From contig NZ_LIRF01000006.1 of NCBI RefSeq assembly GCF_001297705.1, positions 129,001 through 193,000 of the forward strand: DNA of 64,000 nt. The letters run 5' to 3'. Origin of the DNA: Chryseobacterium sp. ERMR1:04 (GTDB taxonomy: Bacteria; Bacteroidota; Bacteroidia; Flavobacteriales; Weeksellaceae). The notes under the pieces were generated by a model, which saw only the letters and a program-made list of their open reading frames with translations, made no database searches and had not been told where the DNA came from. Within the stretch, counting starts at the first letter, position 1, and each line of letters starts with the position of its first letter. Positions 15,815 through 24,649 of the stretch are shown one piece after another. Position numbers and translations under genes: made by a program.

Positions 15815-16555
15815 ATGCAGATAGCAATTTTTAGCGATGTACATGGAAATCTTCCTGCGTTGGAAGTCGTGTTACATGATATTGAACAAAGAGGAATTCA
15901 TCAGAAATTCTGTTTAGGAGATTTGGTAGATTTTGCCCCTTGGGGAAATGAAGTGATTGAAAAAATCAAGCAGTTGAATATTCCTTGCTTAATGGGAAAT
16001 CATGATGAAAGAATAGCTTTTGATATTCCGGTAATTCCTTTGACAAAGCATTCTGAAGAAGAAACTGCTGCAAGATTTTTGGCGATTGATCATTCTAAAA
16101 AATACATTACAGTAGAAAATAAAAAGTATCTGGCAGAATTACCTTTTCACGTCAAGCTCAACTATAAGGTGGGAGAAAAACATTGGAATATTCAGTTGGT
16201 GCATTCGAGTTTAGAAAGCAATGACACTTATTTGTATGAATCTGAAAATGATGAAATTTTCACTGATTTATTAAATGATTCTCAGGCAGATGTTGTGATT
16301 ATGGGGCATACGCATTTATCTTTTAAAAAATATTTTGATGGTCAATGGGCGATTAATACGGGTTCCGTTGGGCGGTCAAAAGAAGAAAACCGATTGGCGT
16401 CTTATGTGATTTTAACGTTGGATGAAGAGCGTATTACTCCTGAAATTATTCAGGTAGAATATCCGCTTGAAGAAGTTTGTCAACAGATTGAAAAAAGTGA
16501 AATTCCAAATTATTACGCTTCATTTTTAAGAAATGAAAATGTATCAGTATTCTGA
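15815..16555 (+). CDS. Metallophosphoesterase (YfcE/MJ0936-like)
   Basis: A 246-aa calcineurin-like phosphoesterase. The five metal-binding blocks can be read: IAIFSDVHGNLPAL (D8, H10), CLGDLVDFAPWG, LMGNHDERIAF, LVHSSLES and IMGHTHLSFKK, followed by NTGSVGRSKEEN. Such enzymes hydrolyse phosphodiesters or act on unknown nucleotides. It has its own promoter, and the LysR gene follows after 38 bp with a separate one. Confidence 0.9.
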   Translation: MQIAIFSDVHGNLPALEVVLHDIEQRGIHQKFCLGDLVDFAPWGNEVIEKIKQLNIPCLMGNHDERIAFDIPVIPLTKHSEEETAARFLAIDHSKKYITVENKKYLAELPFHVKLNYKVGEKHWNIQLVHSSLESNDTYLYESENDEIFTDLLNDSQADVVIMGHTHLSFKKYFDGQWAINTGSVGRSKEENRLASYVILTLDEERITPEIIQVEYPLEEVCQQIEKSEIPNYYASFLRNENVSVF

Positions 16556-16563
16556 TTATTTTG

Positions 16564-16571
16564 TAACTTTG
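16564..16571 (+). promoter_or_regulatory. Promoter -7 box of the LysR-type gene
   Basis: TAACTTTG matches TAnnTTTG and lies 22 bp upstream of the ATG at 16594; no clear -33. Confidence 0.4.
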
Positions 16572-16593
16572 TATCATAATTAAAATAACTAAG

Positions 16594-17496
16594 ATGGTTA
16601 ATTTAGAATGGTACAGAACTTTTAAAGCAATCTATAAAACCGGAACATTAACGGGAGCAGCAGAAGCTTTATTCATATCACAACCTGGAGTGAGCCTTCA
16701 TTTAAGCTCTTTGGAAGCGTATGTTGGATATAAATTATTCGACAGAACCGGAAGAAAAATGCATCCTACGGAAAGAGGAAAAGTATTATTCAATGCTGTT
16801 TCAGAACCGTTGACAAAACTGGAGGATGTTGAAAAGAACTTCCAGAAATCTACAGAAAAAACAACCCCGACGATAAGTGTGGGAATGTGTTTTGAGACTT
16901 TCCAGACCACTTTGGAGCAATATGTTTCTACGTTGCCTTTTAATTTAATCATCAGCTTTGGAGAATATCCGGAAATGCTGGATCAGTTGGATAAAGGGAT
17001 TTTAGATTTGATTATTACCCCTAAAAAAGGAGTTTCTCCTAATATTTTGCATGAAGCTTTTTCATCTGAACAAATTATTTTGGTAGGGGGAAAAGATGTG
17101 GATACAGAGAGTTTTAAAAAAATAATAAAAACGAAAGATAAGGAACAGATTGAAAATTGGTTAAAAGAAGAAAAATGGTACGGAACAACAGGTGATATGG
17201 AGCATCTTTTCCAGTTCTGGACCTTGAATTTCGGACACAAACCAGATTTTCGTCCTAATTATATTGTTCCGAATTTGAATTCTATCATTCGTTGTTTAAA
17301 AGGCGGAAAAGGGTTGGCAGTAGTTCCCGATTTTTTATGTAAAAATGAAATTGAAAGCGGAGAAGTAAAATTAATCTGGGAAGGTGAAAAAAAGTTAGAG
17401 AATACCTTGTATTTTGGATGCCGTAAAAAAACAACTTATCAATCTGAGATTGCTCATATTAAAGGATTATTTCATCAGGTGATGGATAAAATTTAA
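16594..17496 (+). CDS. LysR-type transcriptional regulator
   Basis: A 300-aa regulator. The N-terminal winged helix-turn-helix is FKAIYKTGTLTGAAEALF-ISQPGVSLHLSSLE, ending FDRTGRKMHPTERG. The C-terminal effector domain (from about residue 88) resembles a periplasmic binding protein. It is close to the oppositely oriented mdaB/ABM operon but separated from it by the phosphoesterase, so its target is not certain. LysR proteins next to quinone reductases often control them. Confidence 0.9.
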   Translation: MVNLEWYRTFKAIYKTGTLTGAAEALFISQPGVSLHLSSLEAYVGYKLFDRTGRKMHPTERGKVLFNAVSEPLTKLEDVEKNFQKSTEKTTPTISVGMCFETFQTTLEQYVSTLPFNLIISFGEYPEMLDQLDKGILDLIITPKKGVSPNILHEAFSSEQIILVGGKDVDTESFKKIIKTKDKEQIENWLKEEKWYGTTGDMEHLFQFWTLNFGHKPDFRPNYIVPNLNSIIRCLKGGKGLAVVPDFLCKNEIESGEVKLIWEGEKKLENTLYFGCRKKTTYQSEIAHIKGLFHQVMDKI

Positions 17497-17513
17497 TGAA
17501 ATAAATTGTAAGA

Positions 17514-18032
17514 ATGGGAGTAATTATAGAAACAAAACGGCTTTTATTAAGAGAACTTTCCCCCGATGATGCTGGACATTTTTATAGTCTTAATCTCAAT
17601 CCAAATGTTATGAAATATACGGGAGATGTCGCATTTGTAAGTGTCGAAGAAGCACGAGTTTTTTTGGAAAACTACAAAGATTACAAAGACAATGGATTTG
17701 GGAGATGGGCGGTAATGAATAAATTAAATAATGAATTTATTGGATGGTGCGGTTTGAAATATAATAAAGAGTTAGAAGAAACAGATATTGGTTTCAGGTT
17801 TTTTGAAAAACATTGGAATAAAGGCTTTGCAACTGAAAGTGCAAAAGCGTGTGTAGATTTTGGTTTTAACGAACTAAATAAGCAAAAAATTATCGGTAGA
17901 GCAATGAAAGAAAATATAGCGTCAATCAATGTTTTACAAAAAATCGGACTTGTTTTTGAAAAAGAATTTGATTTTAATGGGGAACAAGGGGTACTCTATG
18001 AAATATACCAAGCTACAAACTCATATGAATAA
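17514..18032 (+). CDS. GNAT-family N-acetyltransferase (RimJ/RimL type)
   Basis: A 172-aa acetyltransferase. Begins with ETKRLLLRELSPDDAGHFY, then IGWCGLKYNKELEETDIGF, the acetyl-CoA-binding HWNKGFATESAKACVDFGF, and ENIASINVLQKIGLVFEKE. The pattern is that of the RimJ/RimL group acetylating N-termini or small molecules. It overlaps the 3' end of the convergent GNAT gene by 20 bp. Confidence 0.88.
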   Translation: MGVIIETKRLLLRELSPDDAGHFYSLNLNPNVMKYTGDVAFVSVEEARVFLENYKDYKDNGFGRWAVMNKLNNEFIGWCGLKYNKELEETDIGFRFFEKHWNKGFATESAKACVDFGFNELNKQKIIGRAMKENIASINVLQKIGLVFEKEFDFNGEQGVLYEIYQATNSYE

Positions 18033-18447
18033 TCGGATAATCTTTTCCAGAACCGTCTTTTTCTGATCTTCCAACTTGTTTGAATCCCATCTTTTCATAG
18101 AACCCTATAGCCTGAGGATTTTGTTCGTTGACATCCACTTTTGTTAATCCTGTTTTATCTTTCATACATTGATACAATGTTTTACCCAAACCTCGGCCAC
18201 GTGCTTTATCATGAATAAAAAGCATTTCTAAATTTCCTTCTGCAACAGATGCAAAACCTTTTGCGTCTTCATTTTCAGTAATTAAATAGACTTCAAGATT
18301 CGGTAAATAATCTCTCGGAATAACTTCTTTAAAATGATTAAAATATTCTTCAGCAAGAAAATCATGAGTTGCTTTTACGGCCGACTCCCAAATTTCCATG
18401 ATTTTGGGATAATCTTCTGAAGTCGCAATTCTTATTGAATATGACAT
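18013..18447 (-). CDS. GNAT-family N-acetyltransferase
   Basis: A 144-aa acetyltransferase of a different subgroup from its neighbour. It has an AA binding loop DKARGRGLGKTLYQCMKD and VNEQNPQAIGFYEKMGFKQVG. The N-terminal block IRIATSEDYPKIMEIWESAV resembles YjaB-type enzymes. Substrate unknown. Its last 20 bp overlap the convergent gene on the plus strand. A -7 box lies 26 bp upstream. Confidence 0.88.
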   Translation of the reverse strand: MSYSIRIATSEDYPKIMEIWESAVKATHDFLAEEYFNHFKEVIPRDYLPNLEVYLITENEDAKGFASVAEGNLEMLFIHDKARGRGLGKTLYQCMKDKTGLTKVDVNEQNPQAIGFYEKMGFKQVGRSEKDGSGKDYPIIHMSL

Positions 18448-18472
18448 TGGGTGAAATTTTCACAAAAGTAAA

Positions 18473-18480
18473 GAATTAGA
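18473..18480 (-). promoter_or_regulatory. Promoter -7 box of the GNAT gene
   Basis: Minus-strand TACTTTTG matches TAnnTTTG, 25 bp before the ATG at 18447. Confidence 0.4.
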
Positions 18481-18563
18481 AACTATATTTTGGGAATTAA
18501 TATGTAAAGAAACCCCGCACAAGAAGTACAGGGTCTATTGTAAACAAATATTTTTAGTGTAAA

Positions 18564-20159
18564 TTATTCTTTAATGAATTTTTTGCTGATATTTTCTTTA
18601 CCTCCTACTAGGTTTAAAAAATAAATACCTTTTTCAAGGTTTCCGATATTTATTTTTGTTGTTAACCCTTCTAATTTTTGAGTATGAATGGTTTTCCCTA
18701 ACATATCAGTAATCTTAACCTCCATAGAAGGGGTAAAATAATTAAGCTTCAAAGTAATATTCTCTTTTGCCGGATTGGGGGAAATATTAACTGTTGTAGC
18801 ATCTTTCACAACCTCATTCGTGGCCAGATTATCTTGTGCAAGTTTTACGATCCAAATATCATAATCTCCATGATTTCCCGTTACATCGCCATTGTTTGAA
18901 TTTGAACTTCCAGCAATGACATAACCGCCATCTGCAGTTTGAATAACAGAGCTAGCCTCATCACTTCCTGATCCTCCTAAGCACTTTTGCCATTGAATAT
19001 TTCCTGTAGTGCTTAGCTTTACAGCCCAATAATCATAGGAAAGAGGTGCTTCTCCAGGACCTGTATTTGAAGGGGTATGATATCCTGTTACCTGACCGTC
19101 ATTGGAAGTAGTACTTCCTACAGCCAAATACCCACCATCGGCGGTTTGAATGATAGAAGAAGCATCATCTACCTTAGTTCCTCCTAAAGCTTTCTGCCAT
19201 TGAAGATCTCCTGTAGAATTTAATTTTACGATCCAAGAATCATCACTTCCATGATTTCCTGTTACATTTCCATCATTAGAAGAAGAGGAACCAGCTATAA
19301 TATAGCCACCATCTGAAGTCTGTACAATAGATTGTGGTAACTCTTGATATGTTCCTCCAAAAGATTTTTTCCAATAAATAACGCCCCCATCAGAATTCAT
19401 CTTTATAACCCAGTAATCTTTTCCACCATGATTTCCTGTTACATCACCATTGTTGTTTTCTGCATATCCGGCAACTGCATATCCACCATCGCTGGTTTGA
19501 ACAATACAAGTAGCCCTATCATCTCCCGTTCCTCCTAAAGATTTTTTCCATTGAACATTTCCATCAGAACTTATTTTTACGATCCAATAATCTACATAGC
19601 CATTATTTCCAGGTACATCACCATTGTTTGAAGAAGAGCTTCCTGCAAATATATAACCACCATCTGCCGTAGGGATCATTTTATTGATAACATCATAATT
19701 TGTTCCTCCGAAAGATTTTTGCCAGTAAATAATTCCTGCATCAGAATTTAATTTTAGAACCCAACCATCTGTAAGTCCATGATTTCCTGTTACGTTTCCA
19801 TTGTTTGAATCAGAGGTTCCGGCAACCACATATCCGCCATCAGCAGTTTGAATAATAGAACTTCCATAGTCATTTCCTGTTCCTCCTAAAGATTTTTGCC
19901 ATTGAAGATTTCCTGTTGCATTTAATTTAGCAAGCCAGTAATCTTGATTTCCGTGATTTCCTGTTACATTTCCATTGTTTGAATTAGATGCTCCGCTAAT
20001 CATATAGCCTCCATCGGCAGTTTGAATAATAGTGTGTGCTCTATCGGAGTTTGTTCCTCCTAAAGATTTTTGCCATTCTATGGCTGGAGCTTGCGCTGTA
20101 ATAGCGCTTGAACAAAGAATACCTATAAAAGGTACCAGTTTCTTGTAATTGATTTTCAT
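18564..20159 (-). CDS. T9SS cargo protein with seven beta-propeller-type repeats
   Basis: A 531-aa secreted protein. Signal peptide MKINYKKLVPFIGILCSSAITAQ, then seven repeats of about 58 residues built as WQKSLGGT-x-D-x-SIIQTADGGY-x-AG-SNNGNVTGNHG-x-DYWxxKL, and a C-terminal type IX secretion tail (NISPNPAKENITLKLN... KGIYFLNL... KKFIKE). The number seven suggests a closed seven-bladed beta-propeller. Repeat 6 carries a 10-15 residue insertion (TPSNTGPGEAPLSYDYW). The tail directs export across the outer membrane and surface attachment. No catalytic motif is visible; a binding or adhesive role is likely. The repeats are also alike at DNA level, so copy number may vary. Confidence 0.88.
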   Translation of the reverse strand: MKINYKKLVPFIGILCSSAITAQAPAIEWQKSLGGTNSDRAHTIIQTADGGYMISGASNSNNGNVTGNHGNQDYWLAKLNATGNLQWQKSLGGTGNDYGSSIIQTADGGYVVAGTSDSNNGNVTGNHGLTDGWVLKLNSDAGIIYWQKSFGGTNYDVINKMIPTADGGYIFAGSSSSNNGDVPGNNGYVDYWIVKISSDGNVQWKKSLGGTGDDRATCIVQTSDGGYAVAGYAENNNGDVTGNHGGKDYWVIKMNSDGGVIYWKKSFGGTYQELPQSIVQTSDGGYIIAGSSSSNDGNVTGNHGSDDSWIVKLNSTGDLQWQKALGGTKVDDASSIIQTADGGYLAVGSTTSNDGQVTGYHTPSNTGPGEAPLSYDYWAVKLSTTGNIQWQKCLGGSGSDEASSVIQTADGGYVIAGSSNSNNGDVTGNHGDYDIWIVKLAQDNLATNEVVKDATTVNISPNPAKENITLKLNYFTPSMEVKITDMLGKTIHTQKLEGLTTKINIGNLEKGIYFLNLVGGKENISKKFIKE

Positions 20160-20185
20160 GGTTTAGTTTATTGAATTTAGAGGCG

Positions 20186-20193
20186 CAAAGATA
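20186..20193 (-). promoter_or_regulatory. Promoter -7 box of the T9SS cargo gene
   Basis: Minus-strand TATCTTTG, 26 bp before the ATG at 20159; a TTG lies 16 bp further upstream (complement of CAA 20210-20212), slightly closer than usual. Confidence 0.4.
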
Positions 20194-20346
20194 TAATTTA
20201 TAAATGAAACAAGATTTTTTATTGTGAATGGAAAATGTAACTGAGATTATAAAAACTCAGGTTTTCAGTAAAATTGGTAAGTCGTAATTTCAATTTTTTA
20301 TCGGAAATTTGTTAGACATCATATTAATAAAATTAAAAAAAGATTT

Positions 20347-21222
20347 ATGAGTCAAAAAACATATGCAGGACAGCCTGTTATAAGATTAAATAACGGAATT
20401 GATATTCCGGCTTTAGGATTTGGAGTTTGGCAGATTGAGGACCAAAAAGTATGCGAAGATACAGTGGTTAAAGCAATCCAAACAGGATATAGAATGATTG
20501 ATACGGCGGCAATCTATCAAAATGAAGTAGGGGTTGGAAAGGCAATTCAAAATAGTGGAGTAAACAGAGAAGAATTATTCATTACTTCAAAACTTTGGGT
20601 TCAGGATTTTGGATATGAGAAAGCAAAAGCTGCCTTCCAAAAAACATTAGACAGATTACAGTTGGATTATCTGGATATGTATCTTATTCACTGGCCTTAC
20701 GGAGACTTCTTAGGATCTTGGAAGGCAATGGAAGAGTTGTATCATGAAGGAAAAATAAAAGCCATTGGTGTTTGTAATTTCACGGTGGAGAAAATGGAAG
20801 AATTAAAAGCTAATTTAAAAATTGTTCCTGTCGTAAACCAAATTGAATTACATCCAATTTTCCAACAAAAAGAATTGCAGGAATATAACAAAAAGAATAA
20901 TATTGTTACTCAGCCCTGGAGCCCGCTTGGAAACGGTAATGCTGAATTGTTGAATAATGCATCTTTAAAAGTGATTGCTGAAAAACACCACAAAACGGTT
21001 CCACAAGTTATTTTAAGATGGCATTTACAGGAAGGATTCTGCGTGATTCCAAAATCTGTGACACCTTCCAGAATTGAAGAAAACTTCAATGTTTTTGATT
21101 TTGAATTATCGGGAGACGAAATGGATACTGTACGTTCTCTGGATACCAATAAAAGAATATTCTTTGATCCAAAAGATCCTGAGTGGGAGCAAAAAATGTT
21201 AAATGTTGTTGTGGATATTTAA
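20347..21222 (+). CDS. Aldo/keto reductase (2,5-diketogluconate reductase-like)
   Basis: A 291-aa NADPH-dependent reductase with a TIM barrel. The catalytic tetrad is in MIDTAAIYQNEVGVG (D, Y), FITSKLWVQD (K) and MYLIHWPYGD (H); the phosphate-binding IPKSVTPSRIEENFNVFDFE is complete. It belongs to the 2,5-diketo-D-gluconic acid reductase group, which reduces many carbonyl compounds including methylglyoxal. A monocistronic unit closed by a strong terminator. Only distantly like the reductase at 12519. Confidence 0.92.
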   Translation: MSQKTYAGQPVIRLNNGIDIPALGFGVWQIEDQKVCEDTVVKAIQTGYRMIDTAAIYQNEVGVGKAIQNSGVNREELFITSKLWVQDFGYEKAKAAFQKTLDRLQLDYLDMYLIHWPYGDFLGSWKAMEELYHEGKIKAIGVCNFTVEKMEELKANLKIVPVVNQIELHPIFQQKELQEYNKKNNIVTQPWSPLGNGNAELLNNASLKVIAEKHHKTVPQVILRWHLQEGFCVIPKSVTPSRIEENFNVFDFELSGDEMDTVRSLDTNKRIFFDPKDPEWEQKMLNVVVDI

Positions 21223-21247
21223 TAGATTATTCTAAATAAAATCAATA

Positions 21248-21284
21248 CAAAAAAAGGAAGCAAAACTTTTGCTTCCTTTTTTTT
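21248..21284 (+). terminator. Rho-independent terminator
   Basis: AAAAGGAAGCA-AAACTTT-TGCTTCCTTTT followed by a run of T. Downstream of the aldo/keto reductase. Confidence 0.85.
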
Positions 21285-21521
21285 GTGACTCTACCGAAAA
21301 CTGTTAGTGATTAAATCAATCAAAATATTCCAAAGAATTTAGCTCTTATGTATCAGTATGTTGAGCAAGCTCTAGGAATTTTGTATTGATGCTGAAATTA
21401 AGTATATACCCATTCATAAACATAAAAATAGCTCGGAATTGAGAAATCTCATTGTCGTGACGGAAAGGGTTTGAGGAAAATTGTTTTAATTTTGCCAATT
21501 ATAAGACAGTTAATAATAATT

Positions 21522-21968
21522 ATGAAAAAAATATTCTTATCCTTAATTGTACTTTCTTTTATTGGATGCAATAGTAACGATGATGACGTTCAAACGAACA
21601 ATCAAGCATCAATCATAGGAAAATGGTATATTGAGAAAGCGGAGGTTTATAAATCTTCCAATCAACAGACGCAAACGAGTATATCGACTGACTGCCAGAA
21701 AAAGAGCACTCACGAATTTAAGCAAGCAAATATGACATCAATTAGCTTTGCACAGACAGGCAATACTTGCGTGCAAACAGATGTCGTAACGAGAAATTAT
21801 ACATTCGACAAGCCTAATATGAAATTTTGGTTCGAAGATGAAGTAGATTATCCCTATTTTGTAACTCAGCTTGCCCAAAATGATATGGTGATGGAAGACA
21901 GAACCGAAGATATAGATGGTGATGGAATAAAAGATATTATCAGAAGATTCTATAAAAAGATCAATTAA
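21522..21968 (+). CDS. Small lipoprotein, lipocalin-like
   Basis: A 148-aa predicted lipoprotein. I choose the ATG at 21522 because it begins directly with MKKIFLSLIVLSFIGCNSND (lipobox FIGC); an upstream frame start at 21471 would bury this signal. The mature part, IIGKWYIEKAEVY, HEFKQANMTSISF and YTFDKPNMKFW, resembles the lipocalin-like domain common in Bacteroidota lipoproteins. Function unknown. A -7-like box TAATTTTG lies at 21487-21494. A terminator follows, shared with the convergent mpl gene. Confidence 0.7.
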   Translation: MKKIFLSLIVLSFIGCNSNDDDVQTNNQASIIGKWYIEKAEVYKSSNQQTQTSISTDCQKKSTHEFKQANMTSISFAQTGNTCVQTDVVTRNYTFDKPNMKFWFEDEVDYPYFVTQLAQNDMVMEDRTEDIDGDGIKDIIRRFYKKIN

Positions 21969-21971
21969 AAA

Positions 21972-22007
21972 AATAAACTCCTTTCAAACTGAAAGGAGTT
22001 TATTTTT
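21972..22007. terminator. Bidirectional terminator
   Basis: AATAAACTCCTTTC-AAACT-GAAAGGAGTTTATT forms a 14-bp stem with T-rich flank on the plus strand and A-rich on the other, between convergent genes. Confidence 0.85.
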
Positions 22008-22020
22008 ATGTGAAAAAGTA

Positions 22021-23358
22021 TTATTTAGTTAAATCTAAACCTCCAAAATTCCCCGAACTCATCATTAGGAAAACACCGCTGGTTTTATCCAACGTTTCCC
22101 AATAGGCATGAAGTTCTTCGGCATTGGTAAACACTTTTAGATTTTCATTTTTAAACTTTTCTTTGATCAGGTCTGGTGAAATAGGATCCATTCTCTTGAT
22201 CTTTAAAGCATCTTCAGAATAGAATACGATGGCTTCTTCCAATCCATCCATGGCGTGATCATATTGCTCTAAAAATACAGGGTTTAAGCTTGAATACGTA
22301 TGAAGCTCAAGGAAACCGTATTTCTTCTCTTTTTTAAATTGCTCACAGAAAGCTTTTACAGCGGCTTTTACTTTACTTGGCGCGTGTGCAAAGTCTTTGT
22401 AAAGGGTTCCTTTGTCTTCTCTTTCTACTTTTTCTAGACGTTTTGAAGCGCCTTTGAAACTCATAATTGCATCATAGAAATCTTCATCCATAATTCCCAA
22501 TGTATGGCAAATATGTCTTGCTCCTTCCAGGTTCAATAAATTGTGTGCTCCAAAAACAGAAAGTGGAATATCTCCCATTTCGGTTTTTAAATATACCTGT
22601 CCGTTATTGATCTCGTATTCCGGCGTTTTGTAAGGGATTTTTCTGAAATAATTTTCAGCTGCTTCCACAACTTTTACCACCTCAGCATCTTCTTCGTTAT
22701 ACACTAAAACACCTCCCGGAGTAATACTTGCAACAAATCTTCTGAACTGCTCAATATAATCATCAAACGTTTTGAAAACATTGATGTGGTCCCAGGCAAT
22801 TCCGCTCATTAAAGCGATGTTGGGTTGATAGAGTAAGAATTTTGAACGTAAATCGATAGGAGAGGAAAGGTATTCGTCACCTTCCAACACCATAAAATCA
22901 TTATCCTGAGTGAGTTTTACCATACAGTCGAAACCTTCCAGCTGAGCGCCCACCATGTAATCTACATCTTTCTGATGAAAATTCAGAACATGAAGAATCA
23001 TTGAGGTAATCGTGGTTTTCCCATGAGAACCGGCAATGACAACACGGGTTTTGGTTTTAGACTGTTCGTAAAGAAACTCCGGATAAGAGTATATTTTTAA
23101 ACCCAATTCTTTTGCTCTTGCTAACTCAGGATTGTCCTGATGAGCGTGCATTCCAAGAATAATAGCATCAATATCAGAAGTTATTTTTTCTGGAAACCAT
23201 CCCATTTCCTGAGGAAGAATTCCTTTCTTCTCAAGTCTTGATTTTGAAGGTTCAAAAATAGCATCATCTGAACCTGTCACCTGATATCCTTTGTCTTTTA
23301 GCGCAATAGCAAGATTATGCATGGCACTTCCGCCAATAGCAATGAAATGGGTCTTCAA
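22021..23358 (-). CDS. mpl: UDP-MurNAc:tripeptide ligase Mpl (Mur ligase family)
   Basis: Reattaches the recycled peptide L-Ala-gamma-D-Glu-meso-DAP to UDP-N-acetylmuramate in peptidoglycan recycling. It has the Mur ligase order: N-terminal Rossmann domain with FIAIGGSAMHNLAIAL, ATP-binding loop IAGSHGKTTITSM, and the C-terminal domain with DFAHAPSKVKAAVKA, typical of Mpl. I start it at a TTG at 23358 (445 aa, starting MKTHFIAIGG) because family members begin there. The open frame extends 16 codons further to 23406, but this would overlap the upstream lipoprotein gene by 47 bp. The TTG follows that gene's stop after 1 nt. Confidence 0.88.
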   Translation of the reverse strand: MKTHFIAIGGSAMHNLAIALKDKGYQVTGSDDAIFEPSKSRLEKKGILPQEMGWFPEKITSDIDAIILGMHAHQDNPELARAKELGLKIYSYPEFLYEQSKTKTRVVIAGSHGKTTITSMILHVLNFHQKDVDYMVGAQLEGFDCMVKLTQDNDFMVLEGDEYLSSPIDLRSKFLLYQPNIALMSGIAWDHINVFKTFDDYIEQFRRFVASITPGGVLVYNEEDAEVVKVVEAAENYFRKIPYKTPEYEINNGQVYLKTEMGDIPLSVFGAHNLLNLEGARHICHTLGIMDEDFYDAIMSFKGASKRLEKVEREDKGTLYKDFAHAPSKVKAAVKAFCEQFKKEKKYGFLELHTYSSLNPVFLEQYDHAMDGLEEAIVFYSEDALKIKRMDPISPDLIKEKFKNENLKVFTNAEELHAYWETLDKTSGVFLMMSSGNFGGLDLTK

Positions 23359-23359
23359 C

Positions 23360-23800
23360 TTATTTACTGTTTTTAACGTTGTTATTAATGATCTCCTGGA
23401 AAGCATTCAAAATGTTGTTCCAGTTGGTTTTAAAATTGGGCATCACTAAACTCGCATCTGTTTTGCTGCCTTCATTAGGACCTTTTTTAATATTAATAGT
23501 AGTTGTTACATTATCGTATAATTTTTTACGATCTTCCTGTATTCTTCTAAAATTATTTTGGGAAAGAACATTATCCAATTTTTTTAGATCCTCGTTGGAA
23601 AGTTTAAAATCTTGTTTCAATTTTTTCCCCTGTCCCTCAAAAGAGTAATGCGCATTATTGGCTTTAATAAGTAAATTCTCATAAATAGGAGAAGTTCCCC
23701 CATTTTTAGAATAACTTATGTCAAAATCCGAATATACTTTTTGGCTGTTACATGAAACTAATACTATGATGGCGAATAAGATCCCTATTATTCTTTTCAT
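23360..23800 (-). CDS. Small lipoprotein of unknown function
   Basis: A 146-aa predicted lipoprotein (MKRIIGILFAIIVLVSCNSQ, lipobox LVSC). The mature part has the pattern DFDISYSKNGGTSPIYENLL and LSNEDLKKLDNVLSQNNF, seen in small Bacteroidota lipoproteins of unknown role. It is transcribed between plsC and mpl with gaps of 12 bp and 1 bp, so it is probably in one operon with a cell-envelope theme. Confidence 0.7.
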   Translation of the reverse strand: MKRIIGILFAIIVLVSCNSQKVYSDFDISYSKNGGTSPIYENLLIKANNAHYSFEGQGKKLKQDFKLSNEDLKKLDNVLSQNNFRRIQEDRKKLYDNVTTTINIKKGPNEGSKTDASLVMPNFKTNWNNILNAFQEIINNNVKNSK

Positions 23801-23812
23801 ATCTAATCTACT

Positions 23813-24619
23813 TTAATTATCTGAATCTTTTTGTTCTAATTTTTTAGCTTTAAGTTCTTCATCATAATTGTGTAGTACATTGAAATCTTCTGTCTGCTCA
23901 ATGGCAGTCATTATTTTCAATAAAATCTCTGGTGCTTTTTCATTATCATAATCAATATCCAGAGGTGCTTTAAACTCCATGGTAGGTTTTACGCCTGTTA
24001 CCTTTACACGGAGGCCTTTTTTATCAAACGCTCTTCTGAACCCGTTAATTTTAATCGGGATAACGATAGGGCGCTGATTTTTAACCAGTTTTGCGGTGCC
24101 TCTTCTTCCTTGTGCAAAAGCCGATGTAGTACCTTGAGGGAAAGTAGCTACCCAGCCGTTGTCTAAGGCTTTCATAATGTTATCAACCTCTGTAAGATCT
24201 ACCATTCTGTTGACATTCTGGCCCTCAGCTCTCCAAGTTCTTTTTACGGTTACAGCACCTGCAATTTTAAAAATTTTTGGAAGAATACCTTTATTCATGG
24301 TTTCTTCAGCTGCCACATAGTAAAAATCGATCTTTGGATTAAGCAGATAGATCGGGTTTTTTATGGTGTCTAAATAGCCGTTATTTACCGCACAGAAAGC
24401 GTGATACATTGCTGCCACGTCTGCGAAATACGTCTGATGGTTACATACAAAAAGCACATTGGAATCCGGAAGATCCACAAGGTGTTCTGTACCTGTTATT
24501 TTTAGTTTATTAAAGCCATTGAATCTTCTGTAAGAGACAAGTCCTAAAATAAAAATGATTAACCTTTTTAAAAAATAAGGTGTTCCGAATGCATCGGTGA
24601 AAATATTTTTCTTTGCCAT
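23813..24619 (-). CDS. 1-acyl-glycerol-3-phosphate acyltransferase-like (PlsC family)
   Basis: A 268-aa membrane-associated acyltransferase. The catalytic motif is FVCNHQTYFADVAAMYHAF (NHxxxxD), and the acceptor-binding block ATFPQGTTSAFAQGRRG corresponds to FPEGTRS, with Gln in place of Glu. The group transfers acyl chains to lysophosphatidic acid or a similar glycerol phosphate. Own -7 box at 24642-24649; first gene of the plsC-lipoprotein-mpl operon. The Glu-to-Gln change may mark a subgroup with another acceptor. Confidence 0.85.
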   Translation of the reverse strand: MAKKNIFTDAFGTPYFLKRLIIFILGLVSYRRFNGFNKLKITGTEHLVDLPDSNVLFVCNHQTYFADVAAMYHAFCAVNNGYLDTIKNPIYLLNPKIDFYYVAAEETMNKGILPKIFKIAGAVTVKRTWRAEGQNVNRMVDLTEVDNIMKALDNGWVATFPQGTTSAFAQGRRGTAKLVKNQRPIVIPIKINGFRRAFDKKGLRVKVTGVKPTMEFKAPLDIDYDNEKAPEILLKIMTAIEQTEDFNVLHNYDEELKAKKLEQKDSDN

Positions 24620-24641
24620 CTATCAATTAAACACAATCTTG

Positions 24642-24649
24642 CAAAGTTA
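24642..24649 (-). promoter_or_regulatory. Promoter -7 box of the plsC-like operon
   Basis: Minus-strand TAACTTTG, 23 bp before the ATG at 24619, overlapping the stop codon of the upstream Nudix gene. Confidence 0.45.
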
